Shown here piece after piece: positions 8,353 through 17,643 of a stretch of DNA of 64,000 nt. The DNA lies in the NCBI RefSeq assembly GCF_018860365.1, contig NZ_JAHKPO010000013.1, positions 558,001 through 622,000 on the forward strand, given 5' to 3'. The translations under genes and the position numbers were made by a program. Position 1 is the stretch's first letter. The number at the start of each line of letters is the position of its first letter. Under the pieces are notes generated by a model that was given only the letters and a program-made list of their open reading frames with translations, was not told the origin of the DNA and ran no database searches. The stretch comes from Arenibacter algicola (GTDB taxonomy: Bacteria > Bacteroidota > Bacteroidia > Flavobacteriales > Flavobacteriaceae).

Positions 8353-11300
8353 ATGTCCAAAAATATATTTATTTCATTTTGTCTTATAATTTCCTTTTGG
8401 CCACTTTGTGCACAGGAAAGGGAAATGGAATATGCCCAAAAGCTCTCCATTTCAGAAGGATTGGCACACAATGGCGTAACCGATATATTAGAGGATTCCA
8501 GAGGTTACTTTTGGTTTGGAACTTACGATGGCATCAATAGGTATAACGGTTACGAATTAGAGACTTTTAAAAATAGGATAGGAAACAATATCTTGGTCAG
8601 TAACCGCGTGCGGGTCCTTAAGGAAGATTCCAAGGGCAATATTTGGATCGGAACGGATGAGGGAATTTCCCTTTATGATTACTCCTCACAACAATTTAGT
8701 GAAGTATATTCCAATCGCTTTTCCAATGGAACTTCCAAGGGGCCGATAGTTAGGGATATATTGATCGATGAAGGTAAGGGGTTGATTATTTGCGCTACGG
8801 AAAGAGAAGGTATTTTGACCTTTAATGAAGACTACACTTTGAATAAAAAGTACTTGCCAACTAATGGTTCTGATTTGGAATTTTACCAATCTATTTCCTT
8901 GGGGCAGGGATATTATGTATATGCAACTTCAGAAGGTATTTTCGGCTTTGATTTGGCAACAGGCCTGTTTCAAAATATTTTGGAGGAGCAAATACATTTT
9001 AGCAGTGACATCATCAGAACAGGTGATAGTTCCTTATTGGTTTGTTTGGATAAAGGAGTTGCCCTCATAGATTTTAAACGAGCAAACAGAGGTTATTCTT
9101 TTCGTAAATTATCCGAACACTTTGAGACCGAAAAGTTTAATGCTGCCATGATAGATCAACTGGGAAATCTATGGTTAGGGACCATGAACGATGGGGTTAT
9201 TCTAATAGATAATATCGACACCTTTAGGAAGGAGAACAAATTTCAACGTATTATTTATAAAGGTGAAACTGGATTTCTGCGAATTAGTTGTTTTGCCACA
9301 ATCAAGGATAAGGAGGTATGGGCGGCTACCTTTAACAATGGACTTTACAGATTTGATTTAAGTCCGAAGCCTTTTAAAATAGTAAAGGACAAAACCGGCA
9401 ATAGTTTTGGAGTAAATAGAAATCACAGTTTACTGGTTTCTGCCTTGGATCATGATAGGATTTACATGACATTAAATCGGGGGGGATTGGTTCTGTACAA
9501 TACCAAAACGGAGAAATATGAACCACTTACGTTCCCTGTTTCCGTTAAAGAACAATCACAAATATCGGTGGTTTTTAAAGATTCGAGAAACTACCTCTGG
9601 TTAAAAATTGGGGACGAAGGTTATTTTAGGTATAGGGCAGATAAAAAATTCCTTGAACCAATAAATAACAAATTCTTGGGTAGTTTTAATAATACCTCGC
9701 CATACAAGATCATAGAAGATAAGGAAGGTAATATTTGGTTTGGATGTTCTGATGGTGCCTATAAAATTACAGTGAATGAAAAAGGTGATATCACCAATAT
9801 TGAAGCCCTAAATGATCATCCGGCTTTTAAGGACAACCCCCTTTCCTTGGTGCGCAATGTCTACGCTGACCCCCGTTATGATTTTGTTTGGTTGGGTACC
9901 GCCACGGACGGATTGGTTCGGCTAACAATGGAAGGAAGCAAGCCATTAAAGGATTTTAAAATTGATCAATTCCGCAGCGATTTGAGTAAACCAAATTCCA
10001 TTACCAGCAATTTTGTTTCGGCTATTTTGCGATTGCCAAATGGGCAATTATGGATAGGTACTGAAGGCGGTGGGTTGTGTAAGGTAATCAACGGGCACCA
10101 AGAACCGGAATTCATATCTTTCTCAGAAAATCAAGGGATGTCCAATAATGTCGTAAAGAGTTTACTTTTCGACAATAAGCAAAACCTGTGGGTAGCTACC
10201 AATGTTGGCTTAAATAAATTTGATATTCAGAAGGAGCAATTTAGAATGTTCAGGAAACAGGACGGATTGCCGTTTGAAGACTTTTGGTACGCCAGTAGCA
10301 GGTTGGGCAACGGGCAACTGCTGTTTTCTGGATTGGATGGCTTTTTGTATTTTGATCCTTCTGAAATTCCGGATAGCGAAGCATTGCCAAAATTGGAATT
10401 GGGGAGCCTAAAGATTTTAAATAGGACCATCCACCCTATGGATACCGTTAACGGGCGGATATTATTAGAGCGGGCTTTGTCTGAAGAGAAAAAACTTGTA
10501 CTTAAACACGATGAGAATGTGTTTTCGGTGGAACTTAACTCCCTACATTATTCTTCCCCGGAAAATCACTATGTTCGGCACAAATTACTTCCCGTAGAAA
10601 AAGATTGGATCGTAAATCCATCTAGCCAGAGACTTTTAAACTATACAGGTCTTCAATCTGGAAGCTATGAGCTTAAGGTGGCGGCCTCCAATTCCTTAGG
10701 GGAATGGACTCAGCCAATATCTTTAAAAATCGTTATAAGTCCACCGTTTTGGAAGACCATTACTGCCTATGTGATATACGTTTTAGGGGTCTTGGTCATT
10801 CTATATCTAATTTTATATTCTGTGTTGAAAATGCAGGAATTGAAGCACAATATTCAAATAGAACAGATTGAAAAAGATACTGAAAAGGAGGTGAATATGG
10901 CCAAACTTCGGTTTTTCGCCAATATTTCCCATGAGTTAAAAACACCCCTAACCTTAATTAATAGTCCCATACGAATTTTGGCAGGTCGATTTATAAATAA
11001 CAAGGATGTTCAGGAGGAATTACAGGTTGTAGAAAGACAATCCAAGAAAATAGCAGAATTGATAGATCAAGTCCATGATTTTGAACGGGCGGATGCCAAT
11101 CTGTTGAAGATGGAATATTCCCGATTTTATTTTGATGACTTTATAAAGGAATTGATCGTTGACTTTAAATTTTTAGCCACTAATGACACCAAGGAACTAG
11201 AGGTCATCGGCGAAGACTCGCAAGTTATGGTTTCCGCAGATCGGGATAAACTTGAAAAAATATTCAATAACCTATTAAATAATGCCTTTAAATTTACCAA

Positions 11301-12471
11301 GGCGCAGGATACTATTAAAATTGAGTTTAGGACCGAAGATAAAGACCTTTTTATTATGGTCTCCGATACAGGGAAAGGTATAGACCAAAAAGACCTTCCA
11401 CATATCTTTGAAAGATTCTATAGGTCAGAGAACATGAAAAATGGACATGTCTCAGGCTCTGGCATTGGTCTGGCTTTCTCCAAAAGATTAGTGGAAATGC
11501 ACTACGGTGAAATTAATGCCACTAGTGAACTTGATCTGGGAACAACTATCCGCGTTCGATTGCCAATAGTAAAACCAGAATCGTTGGCTGATCAGGAAGA
11601 TAGGGAGAAAGCCTTTTTGTCCGCAGAAACTGAGCATATACCTTTACCACAGGTTTTTGAAAAAATAGATATCTCGAGAATAAAGTTGACCGGTAATTTT
11701 TCTGACAGGCTTTTGTTTTACGCGGAGGATGACTCTGACATGAGAAACTACGTTGCAGATACCCTTTCAAAATTCTTTGTTGTAAAAGCTTTTACCAACG
11801 GAAAACAATGTTTGGATGCTATGGAAGAAGAATGGCCAGATCTAGTCATCAGTGATGTGCAGATGCCAGAAATGAATGGGTTGGAACTATGTAAGCGTAT
11901 TAAATCGGATATGAAGACCAGTCACATACCAGTTATCCTGCTTACAGCACTGACAAATGTTGAGGACCATTTACAGGGCATACGTGACGGTGCCGATGCT
12001 TATATTAGCAAGCCATTTGAGGTGCGCCATTTGGTTACACGGGTAGAGGCCTTACTTGAAAACAGGAAACAACTCAGAGAGCGTTTTCGGATTGGAATTC
12101 CCCTTACAAAGGAGCGAAACGCTAATAATAGAAACGACAATGCCTTCCTGGAGAAGTTGTATCATTTACTGGCAGATAATTTGGATAACCAGGACTTGGA
12201 TATGGATGGGATTGCGCGTAAACTGTATCTGAGCCGTACACACTTCTATCAAAAGGTAAAGGCATTGACCGATAAGACGCCTTTTGAACTGCTTAAAATT
12301 TATAGACTCAACAAAGCGGCCGAATTACTTGTTGAAAATAAACTGAATGTAAATGAGGTTTTTGTGATGACAGGATTTAAAAGTAGAACCCATTTCAGCA
12401 AACTCTTTAAAGATCACTATCATACCACTCCTAGTAAATATGCTGCTAAATCTGGGGCGCAACACCAATAG
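8353..12471 (+). CDS. Hybrid two-component system sensor histidine kinase/response regulator (HTCS)
   Basis: One-protein signalling system of 1372 residues that controls an adjacent polysaccharide locus. In order: signal peptide (1-20, ending PLCAQ), two seven-bladed sensor propellers with repeated WFGT/WIGT/WLGT blades (about 25-680), a Y_Y_Y domain (about 720-795), a transmembrane helix (about 799-828), HisKA with phospho-acceptor H860 in SHELKTP, an HATPase domain with the GSGIGLAFS box, a receiver domain (about 1118-1235) with D1168 in ISDVQMPEMNG, and a C-terminal AraC-type HTH (about 1270-1370). The periplasmic propellers bind an oligosaccharide, and the DNA-binding end then activates nearby genes. 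The susC gene begins 415 nt downstream and is the expected target. All key residues are intact. Confidence 0.96.
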   Translation: MSKNIFISFCLIISFWPLCAQEREMEYAQKLSISEGLAHNGVTDILEDSRGYFWFGTYDGINRYNGYELETFKNRIGNNILVSNRVRVLKEDSKGNIWIGTDEGISLYDYSSQQFSEVYSNRFSNGTSKGPIVRDILIDEGKGLIICATEREGILTFNEDYTLNKKYLPTNGSDLEFYQSISLGQGYYVYATSEGIFGFDLATGLFQNILEEQIHFSSDIIRTGDSSLLVCLDKGVALIDFKRANRGYSFRKLSEHFETEKFNAAMIDQLGNLWLGTMNDGVILIDNIDTFRKENKFQRIIYKGETGFLRISCFATIKDKEVWAATFNNGLYRFDLSPKPFKIVKDKTGNSFGVNRNHSLLVSALDHDRIYMTLNRGGLVLYNTKTEKYEPLTFPVSVKEQSQISVVFKDSRNYLWLKIGDEGYFRYRADKKFLEPINNKFLGSFNNTSPYKIIEDKEGNIWFGCSDGAYKITVNEKGDITNIEALNDHPAFKDNPLSLVRNVYADPRYDFVWLGTATDGLVRLTMEGSKPLKDFKIDQFRSDLSKPNSITSNFVSAILRLPNGQLWIGTEGGGLCKVINGHQEPEFISFSENQGMSNNVVKSLLFDNKQNLWVATNVGLNKFDIQKEQFRMFRKQDGLPFEDFWYASSRLGNGQLLFSGLDGFLYFDPSEIPDSEALPKLELGSLKILNRTIHPMDTVNGRILLERALSEEKKLVLKHDENVFSVELNSLHYSSPENHYVRHKLLPVEKDWIVNPSSQRLLNYTGLQSGSYELKVAASNSLGEWTQPISLKIVISPPFWKTITAYVIYVLGVLVILYLILYSVLKMQELKHNIQIEQIEKDTEKEVNMAKLRFFANISHELKTPLTLINSPIRILAGRFINNKDVQEELQVVERQSKKIAELIDQVHDFERADANLLKMEYSRFYFDDFIKELIVDFKFLATNDTKELEVIGEDSQVMVSADRDKLEKIFNNLLNNAFKFTKAQDTIKIEFRTEDKDLFIMVSDTGKGIDQKDLPHIFERFYRSENMKNGHVSGSGIGLAFSKRLVEMHYGEINATSELDLGTTIRVRLPIVKPESLADQEDREKAFLSAETEHIPLPQVFEKIDISRIKLTGNFSDRLLFYAEDDSDMRNYVADTLSKFFVVKAFTNGKQCLDAMEEEWPDLVISDVQMPEMNGLELCKRIKSDMKTSHIPVILLTALTNVEDHLQGIRDGADAYISKPFEVRHLVTRVEALLENRKQLRERFRIGIPLTKERNANNRNDNAFLEKLYHLLADNLDNQDLDMDGIARKLYLSRTHFYQKVKALTDKTPFELLKIYRLNKAAELLVENKLNVNEVFVMTGFKSRTHFSKLFKDHYHTTPSKYAAKSGAQHQ

Positions 12472-12536
12472 CATTCATTGGGTGTAAGGTTCACGTCAAA
12501 GATATTATCCCGATACTCAAAGGGGATATATTAAAA

Positions 12537-12570
12537 TTTCATTATCGCTACCTACGGTTTAATAATGAAA
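12537..12570 (+). promoter_or_regulatory. Perfect inverted repeat upstream of the first susC
   Basis: TTTCATTAT (12537-12545) and ATAATGAAA (12562-12570) form a perfect 9-bp inverted repeat with a 16-nt spacer. The spacer contains GCTACCTACGGTT, which recurs exactly at 59815-59827 in the operator of the second susC. The element is about 320 nt upstream of susC. It is a candidate binding site for the HTCS regulator or the AraC regulator. TAATTTCA (12593-12600) lies where a -7 box would fall by analogy with the operators further right, but it fits the consensus poorly. Confidence 0.45.
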
Positions 12571-12886
12571 AAAATTGCGATGTCGTTTTAGGTAATTTCA
12601 GGGTTTGCAGGTCTCTAACGCTCTTGTTAGCAGCACTTTTGGACTCAGGAGGACAAAAACTAAACTGTCAAGTACAAGTTTACCCCAATGTTTTTTTTAC
12701 TTCGCAGCAAGCAAATGTGGAAATATATTATTGCCAGTAATCATTTTGTATGGAGCATAATTAATTCCCTGTGTTTGCTGAAAACCACTTGCTTTTGATC
12801 ATTGGCCAATAGGTTGCTACTTCTGCAATTATGGCAGGATTAATAAGTGGCATCAACTTAAACTAATATAACTTAAACCAAAAATT
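12571..12886 (+). other. Long leader region before the first susC
   Basis: No coding potential recognised. The region is AT-rich, with an ACTT-rich segment just before the susC ATG. Long untranslated leaders are usual before susC genes; no riboswitch-like structure is evident to me. Confidence 0.4.
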
Positions 12887-15800
12887 ATGAAGAAAACATT
12901 GATTGAGATTCTAGGGAAATGCCTCCTATTTGGAGTGTTTCTTATGATTGTGGGGATGCAACAAATACATGCCCAAACGCAAGTGACGGGAACCGTTGCG
13001 GACAATACCGGGACACCCTTGCCTGGGGCCAACATTGTGGAAAAAGGAACCATGAATGGAGTAACGGCCGATTTTGATGGCAATTTTTCTATTGAGGTGG
13101 CAGACGTCAATGCCTCACTTGTGGTTTCCTATATTGGATTTTCCACGATTGAAGTTCCTCTTGATGGGCAAACAAGTCTAAGTATTACCTTAGAGGAAAG
13201 TGCTGCAGGCTTGGATGAAGTGGTTGTCGTAGGGTATGGTACTCAGAAGAAAGTAAACGTAATTGGCTCCATATCACAAGTTTCCTCCAAGGATTTGGAA
13301 AATAGACCTGTAACACAAGCATCTCAAGCAATTACTGGACAGATGCCAGGCGTTACGGTAATCCAAAGGTCGGGAAGACCTGGACAAAGTGGAGGGGACA
13401 TTAGCGTTAGGGGCGTTGGTTCCTTCGGTGCTACCCCTAATGCCCTTGTTTTGATCGATGGGATAGCGGGGACCATGAATGACATAAGCCCAGATGATAT
13501 TGAGTCTATATCTGTGCTTAAAGATGCTTCTTCCGCAGCAATTTATGGAGCCAGATCTGCCAATGGGGTAATATTGATTACCACTAAAAGTGGGAGTAAC
13601 AAGAAATTCTCGGTTAGCTATAACAGTTATATTGGCGTTAATGAGGCTACAGAGCTTCCTGAATTCGCTAACTCTTGGGAGTATGCGGAAATGTACAATA
13701 TAGCCTCGGGAAGTAATAGTTTTAGTACGGATGATATTGAGAAATTCAGGGCCCAAAACGATCCTGACAATTATCCGAATACAAGATTTTTGGAAGATCT
13801 GTTTTCTAGAAATGGGATACAGACCTCCCACACCCTTACTGTAAATGGTGGTGATGAAAACAACAAGTACTATGTATCTGCAGGTATTTTGGACCAGCAG
13901 GGGATTGTGCCCAAAAATAGCTTTAGCCGCTATAACTTTCGTATGAACCTTAATAATAAGTTGGGGGATAAATTTGAACTTAACAGCAGAATTTTTGGTG
14001 CCTTGGAAGAACGGAAGGAGCCTCAGGCTACTGCAAATAAAGGAGGAGGGTTTCTAGATCAGCTTGTCCAGAATTCGGTGCGTTATCCAGCAACTTTCCT
14101 AGGTCGGGATTCCCAAGGCAATTATGGGATAGGACCGGAAAGCGGTGGAACTCCAGTTGCTTGGTTGGATTCGAAATCCTATTTGAACAATCCTACAACA
14201 AGGGTCGGGGTAAATTTAAAACTGGACTGGAAGCCTACAGAGGACCTTGTTTTTTCAGCTATAGGGGGCTATAATTTTTCTCTTTATGAGGAACGCTCCT
14301 ATTTGGCATCCCAAAGATTGAACGAAGATGTGTTTTTAGGGCAATCGTATCTAAATCAACAGAGCAACAAAACTATTTTCAAGACCATGCAGTTTACTGG
14401 CGAGTATTCCAAGGAGTTTGGGGTGCATGATTTTAGTTTATTGGCGGGATATTCCTTTGAAAATGAAGAATTGTCACTTTTTAACGGATACCGGCAAGAT
14501 TTTGCGAGTAACGATTATACCGTATTGGACCTAGGTAGTGCAGAGAACCAACAGTCGGGCGGTTATGATACGGAGTGGGCCCTACAATCTTTCTTTTCTC
14601 GTCTGAAATATAGCTTTAATGAAAGGTATCTTTTTGAGGCTACTATGCGTTATGACGGTTCATCGCGTTTTCCGGAAAGCAATAAGTACGCATTTTTTCC
14701 CTCTGCGGCCGTGGGATGGCGTGTTTCACAGGAATCGTTTATGCAAGAGGTGTCCTGGATATCCAACTTAAAAATAAAGGCCTCTTGGGGTATATTAGGA
14801 AACCAGAATATAGGGAATTACCCTTATCAAACGGTTTTGGCCTCAGGGAGGGATTATTCCTTGGGTGGTGGTCTTGCTACGGGGGCGGCCTATGCCAACT
14901 ATAAGGATGCGAATATTAAATGGGAATCTACGGAAACAACGGATATAGGAATCGAAACCGGTTTTTTTGACGGTAAATTGACACTAAACGCCACTTATTT
15001 CAATAGAAATACTACAGATGTACTTTTTAAGCCGTCGGCAAGTGTCTCCTCAGTTTTGGGTGTGGGCATCAGTGAGACCAATACTGGTGAAGTAACAAAT
15101 ACAGGATGGGAATTTGATTTGGGCCATCGTGGCAAAGCTGGAGATTTTGGTTATTCCATCAATGCTAATTTTTCTATCATTAATAATGAGGTTATTACCT
15201 TGGGACTTGGTAACGTAGAGCAGCCCAATGGTTTTGTGGGTAATGGTTCCGACTTATTTGTTGGCTATCCTATGCAGATGTACTACGGTTATAAGGCCGA
15301 TGGAGTGTTTTTAAATGATGGGGAAGTTGCTAGCTATCCAGATATGTCAGCCGTAAACCCAACCGCTCAAGCTGGGGATTTTAGATATAAGGATATCAGT
15401 GGCCCAGATGGGGTGCCAGATGGCATAGTGGATCCTACTTACGACCGGACCTATTTGGGAAGCAGGATACCTAAATATACCTTTGGGACCAATCTTGGGT
15501 TTAACTACAAAAATTTCGATCTGTCCGTATTGCTACAGGGAACAGCAGGGGTAAAAGGTCAACTTGACAATTACGCCGGATATGCCTTCTTTAACCTTGG
15601 GAATATTCAACGTTGGCAAATGGACGGTAGGTTCGACCCCAACAATCCTGTGCGTTATCCCGAATATCCAAGGTTGGAAGTTTTAACTAACAGTGGTTCT
15701 GCCAATACAAATACTTCTGATTTTTGGGTCATCAATGCAGGTTATTTGCGTATTAAAAATATTCAGCTGGGTTATAATTTTCCTGACGCTGTCAATGAAG

Positions 15801-15955
15801 TTCTAGGAATAGATAATTTAAGATGTTATTTGGGAGCAGAGAACTTGCATTCGTTTAATTCGTATAGGCAAGGGTGGGATCCCGAAATAATTTCATCTGG
15901 AGCATACTATCCAATACTTACTACCTACACTTTTGGTATAAATCTAAAATTTTAA
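12887..15955 (+). CDS. susC: SusC-family TonB-dependent outer-membrane transporter
   Basis: Outer-membrane oligosaccharide importer, 1022 residues, a usual length for SusC. Signal peptide to about residue 30 (ending IHAQ). A carboxypeptidase-regulatory-like beta-sandwich follows at about 32-115 (VTGTVADNTGTPLPGANI, DFDGNFSIEV). Next comes the SusC signature LDEVVVVGYGTQKK, then the plug domain (about 125-235, with VLIDGI and SVLKDASSAAIYG) and the 22-strand barrel ending in the aromatic-terminal FGINLKF. Uptake is energised by TonB-ExbBD. The partner susD follows after 4 nt. The HTCS gene immediately upstream is the probable regulator. The substrate is inferred to be a sulfated galactan oligosaccharide. 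Confidence 0.96.
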   Translation: MKKTLIEILGKCLLFGVFLMIVGMQQIHAQTQVTGTVADNTGTPLPGANIVEKGTMNGVTADFDGNFSIEVADVNASLVVSYIGFSTIEVPLDGQTSLSITLEESAAGLDEVVVVGYGTQKKVNVIGSISQVSSKDLENRPVTQASQAITGQMPGVTVIQRSGRPGQSGGDISVRGVGSFGATPNALVLIDGIAGTMNDISPDDIESISVLKDASSAAIYGARSANGVILITTKSGSNKKFSVSYNSYIGVNEATELPEFANSWEYAEMYNIASGSNSFSTDDIEKFRAQNDPDNYPNTRFLEDLFSRNGIQTSHTLTVNGGDENNKYYVSAGILDQQGIVPKNSFSRYNFRMNLNNKLGDKFELNSRIFGALEERKEPQATANKGGGFLDQLVQNSVRYPATFLGRDSQGNYGIGPESGGTPVAWLDSKSYLNNPTTRVGVNLKLDWKPTEDLVFSAIGGYNFSLYEERSYLASQRLNEDVFLGQSYLNQQSNKTIFKTMQFTGEYSKEFGVHDFSLLAGYSFENEELSLFNGYRQDFASNDYTVLDLGSAENQQSGGYDTEWALQSFFSRLKYSFNERYLFEATMRYDGSSRFPESNKYAFFPSAAVGWRVSQESFMQEVSWISNLKIKASWGILGNQNIGNYPYQTVLASGRDYSLGGGLATGAAYANYKDANIKWESTETTDIGIETGFFDGKLTLNATYFNRNTTDVLFKPSASVSSVLGVGISETNTGEVTNTGWEFDLGHRGKAGDFGYSINANFSIINNEVITLGLGNVEQPNGFVGNGSDLFVGYPMQMYYGYKADGVFLNDGEVASYPDMSAVNPTAQAGDFRYKDISGPDGVPDGIVDPTYDRTYLGSRIPKYTFGTNLGFNYKNFDLSVLLQGTAGVKGQLDNYAGYAFFNLGNIQRWQMDGRFDPNNPVRYPEYPRLEVLTNSGSANTNTSDFWVINAGYLRIKNIQLGYNFPDAVNEVLGIDNLRCYLGAENLHSFNSYRQGWDPEIISSGAYYPILTTYTFGINLKF

Positions 15956-15959
15956 GATC

Positions 15960-17630
15960 ATGATTAAATTATATAACAAAGATTCATCTAAATCAAGGGT
16001 CCTAGGTTTTCTTCTCCTAGGGGTCATTTCCCTTGGAACATTAGTTTCCTGCGATAAGGAATTGGAGCAATTTCCCAGCAATGCTTTTGCGGCGGATAAT
16101 TTCTGGACGTCGGAGTCCAACGCCAACATAGCTCTTACGGGTGCTTATAGAGGGGCAGTTGAATACGGGACTCAAGTGGTTCCTTCAGATTGGTGGACCT
16201 ATTGTGGTATTGTGTTTATGGAATTTGCCACAGATAACGCCTATGACCGTAGAGGTGATAACTCTACACAGAACCGATTGACAAATGGTACCTTGCTACC
16301 CGATAACAATGTTGTTAATGGGTATTGGCAAGGTTCTTATAAACGTATCGCGATCTGCAACGATTTCTTAGAGAATATAGATAAAGTGGACATGGAACAG
16401 GCCAAAATAGATAGAATGAAGGCTGAAGTGCAGTTTTTAAGGGCCACTCAGTATTTTTATCTTTCACAGTTTTGGGGCAGTGCTCCTTTAGTAACGGCTA
16501 CCTTAACACCCGATGAGGCCAACAATGTGGATAAAGCCACTAAAACAGAATTGGTAGCCTTTGTAGATAATGAACTTAAGGCTGCAGTCGCTTCACTTCC
16601 AACATTCGGTGAATTAAAAGCTGGAGAATCTGGTAGGGCCAGTAAACAAGCAGCATTGGCTTTTTTAGGCAGATTGTATCTTGGGGAGAAGAAATTTCCT
16701 GAAGCTTCCGTAGTATACAAACAGATCATTGATATGGGCGATAATATTATCGATCCAGATTATAGCTCACTTTTTATTCCTTCCAATGAGAATAGCAGTG
16801 AGAATATTTTTAGTGCCCAATATTTTGGTGGTCAGGCAGGTAATGCACTTCCCCAACATGCTTATCCAGCAGTTGCCTCAGGTTGGCATATTGTAAACCC
16901 ATTGGGAAGTTTGGCGGATGCTTATGGTTTTGATGATGGAACTCCTTTGTCCTATGATGATCCTAGATTTGACTATAGCGATATGGGAGCAAACAGAGAT
17001 CCAAGGTTTAGGTACAATTTAATTTGGGATGGAGCAACATTTGCAGGCAGGACCTATGATTGTAATCCGGATTCCACTGGGTCGGTAGATCAATTGACCT
17101 ATTCCAAGCAAGCCACAAGAACAGGATATGGATTAAGAAAATTCTTTGATGAATCTTTCAGCGGTAATCTAAGGTCCGATTATGGAGGTAATATTCCAAT
17201 CATTAGATACGCCGAAGTATTATTGAGCTATTTGGAAGCTGAATTGGAGGCGGGAAATGCCATTACACAACAATTATTGGATGAAACTATAAATGCTGTT
17301 AGGGGTAGGGCCTCTGTAGGATTACCGCCTATAACAGAAACCAATGCCGCTGCTCTAAGGCCTATTTTAAGAAATGAAAGAAGGATAGAGTTGGCCTTGG
17401 AAGGTCAAAGATTATGGGATATCTTTAGATGGGGAATCGGCGACGAGGTTTTGGTAGGGGATTTATGGGGAGCTCCTTTCCCAAATTCAACCCTTTACCC
17501 AACAACATCCAAAAAAATAGACCCACAGTCTAGATGGTTTGTTACCAGCAAAAATTTTCGTGAGGGAGTGGATGATGTATGGCCCATTCCAGAATCGGAG
17601 GTCAACGTAAATCCTAAATTAGGAAATTAA
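15960..17630 (+). CDS. susD: SusD/RagB-family surface glycan-binding lipoprotein
   Basis: 556-residue lid protein that captures the glycan over the SusC barrel. Lipoprotein signal peptide with a lipobox ending SLGTLVSC (C31). The typical SusD opening ELEQFPSNAFAADNFWTSE is followed by helical TPR-like segments (MKAEVQFLRATQYFYLSQFW) and the conserved C-terminal RNERRIELALEGQRLWDIFRW, here cited only as family-typical segments. It starts 4 nt after susC, so the two are translationally linked. PhoD-like and sulfatase genes follow in the same direction and may be co-transcribed. Confidence 0.95.
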   Translation: MIKLYNKDSSKSRVLGFLLLGVISLGTLVSCDKELEQFPSNAFAADNFWTSESNANIALTGAYRGAVEYGTQVVPSDWWTYCGIVFMEFATDNAYDRRGDNSTQNRLTNGTLLPDNNVVNGYWQGSYKRIAICNDFLENIDKVDMEQAKIDRMKAEVQFLRATQYFYLSQFWGSAPLVTATLTPDEANNVDKATKTELVAFVDNELKAAVASLPTFGELKAGESGRASKQAALAFLGRLYLGEKKFPEASVVYKQIIDMGDNIIDPDYSSLFIPSNENSSENIFSAQYFGGQAGNALPQHAYPAVASGWHIVNPLGSLADAYGFDDGTPLSYDDPRFDYSDMGANRDPRFRYNLIWDGATFAGRTYDCNPDSTGSVDQLTYSKQATRTGYGLRKFFDESFSGNLRSDYGGNIPIIRYAEVLLSYLEAELEAGNAITQQLLDETINAVRGRASVGLPPITETNAAALRPILRNERRIELALEGQRLWDIFRWGIGDEVLVGDLWGAPFPNSTLYPTTSKKIDPQSRWFVTSKNFREGVDDVWPIPESEVNVNPKLGN

Positions 17631-17643
17631 TCCTGTTACATAA

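Noticed and set aside
13274-13831. 185-residue open frame on the minus strand
   Set aside because: It lies wholly antisense to the plug region of the first susC, has no recognisable domain, and its composition mirrors the coding strand.
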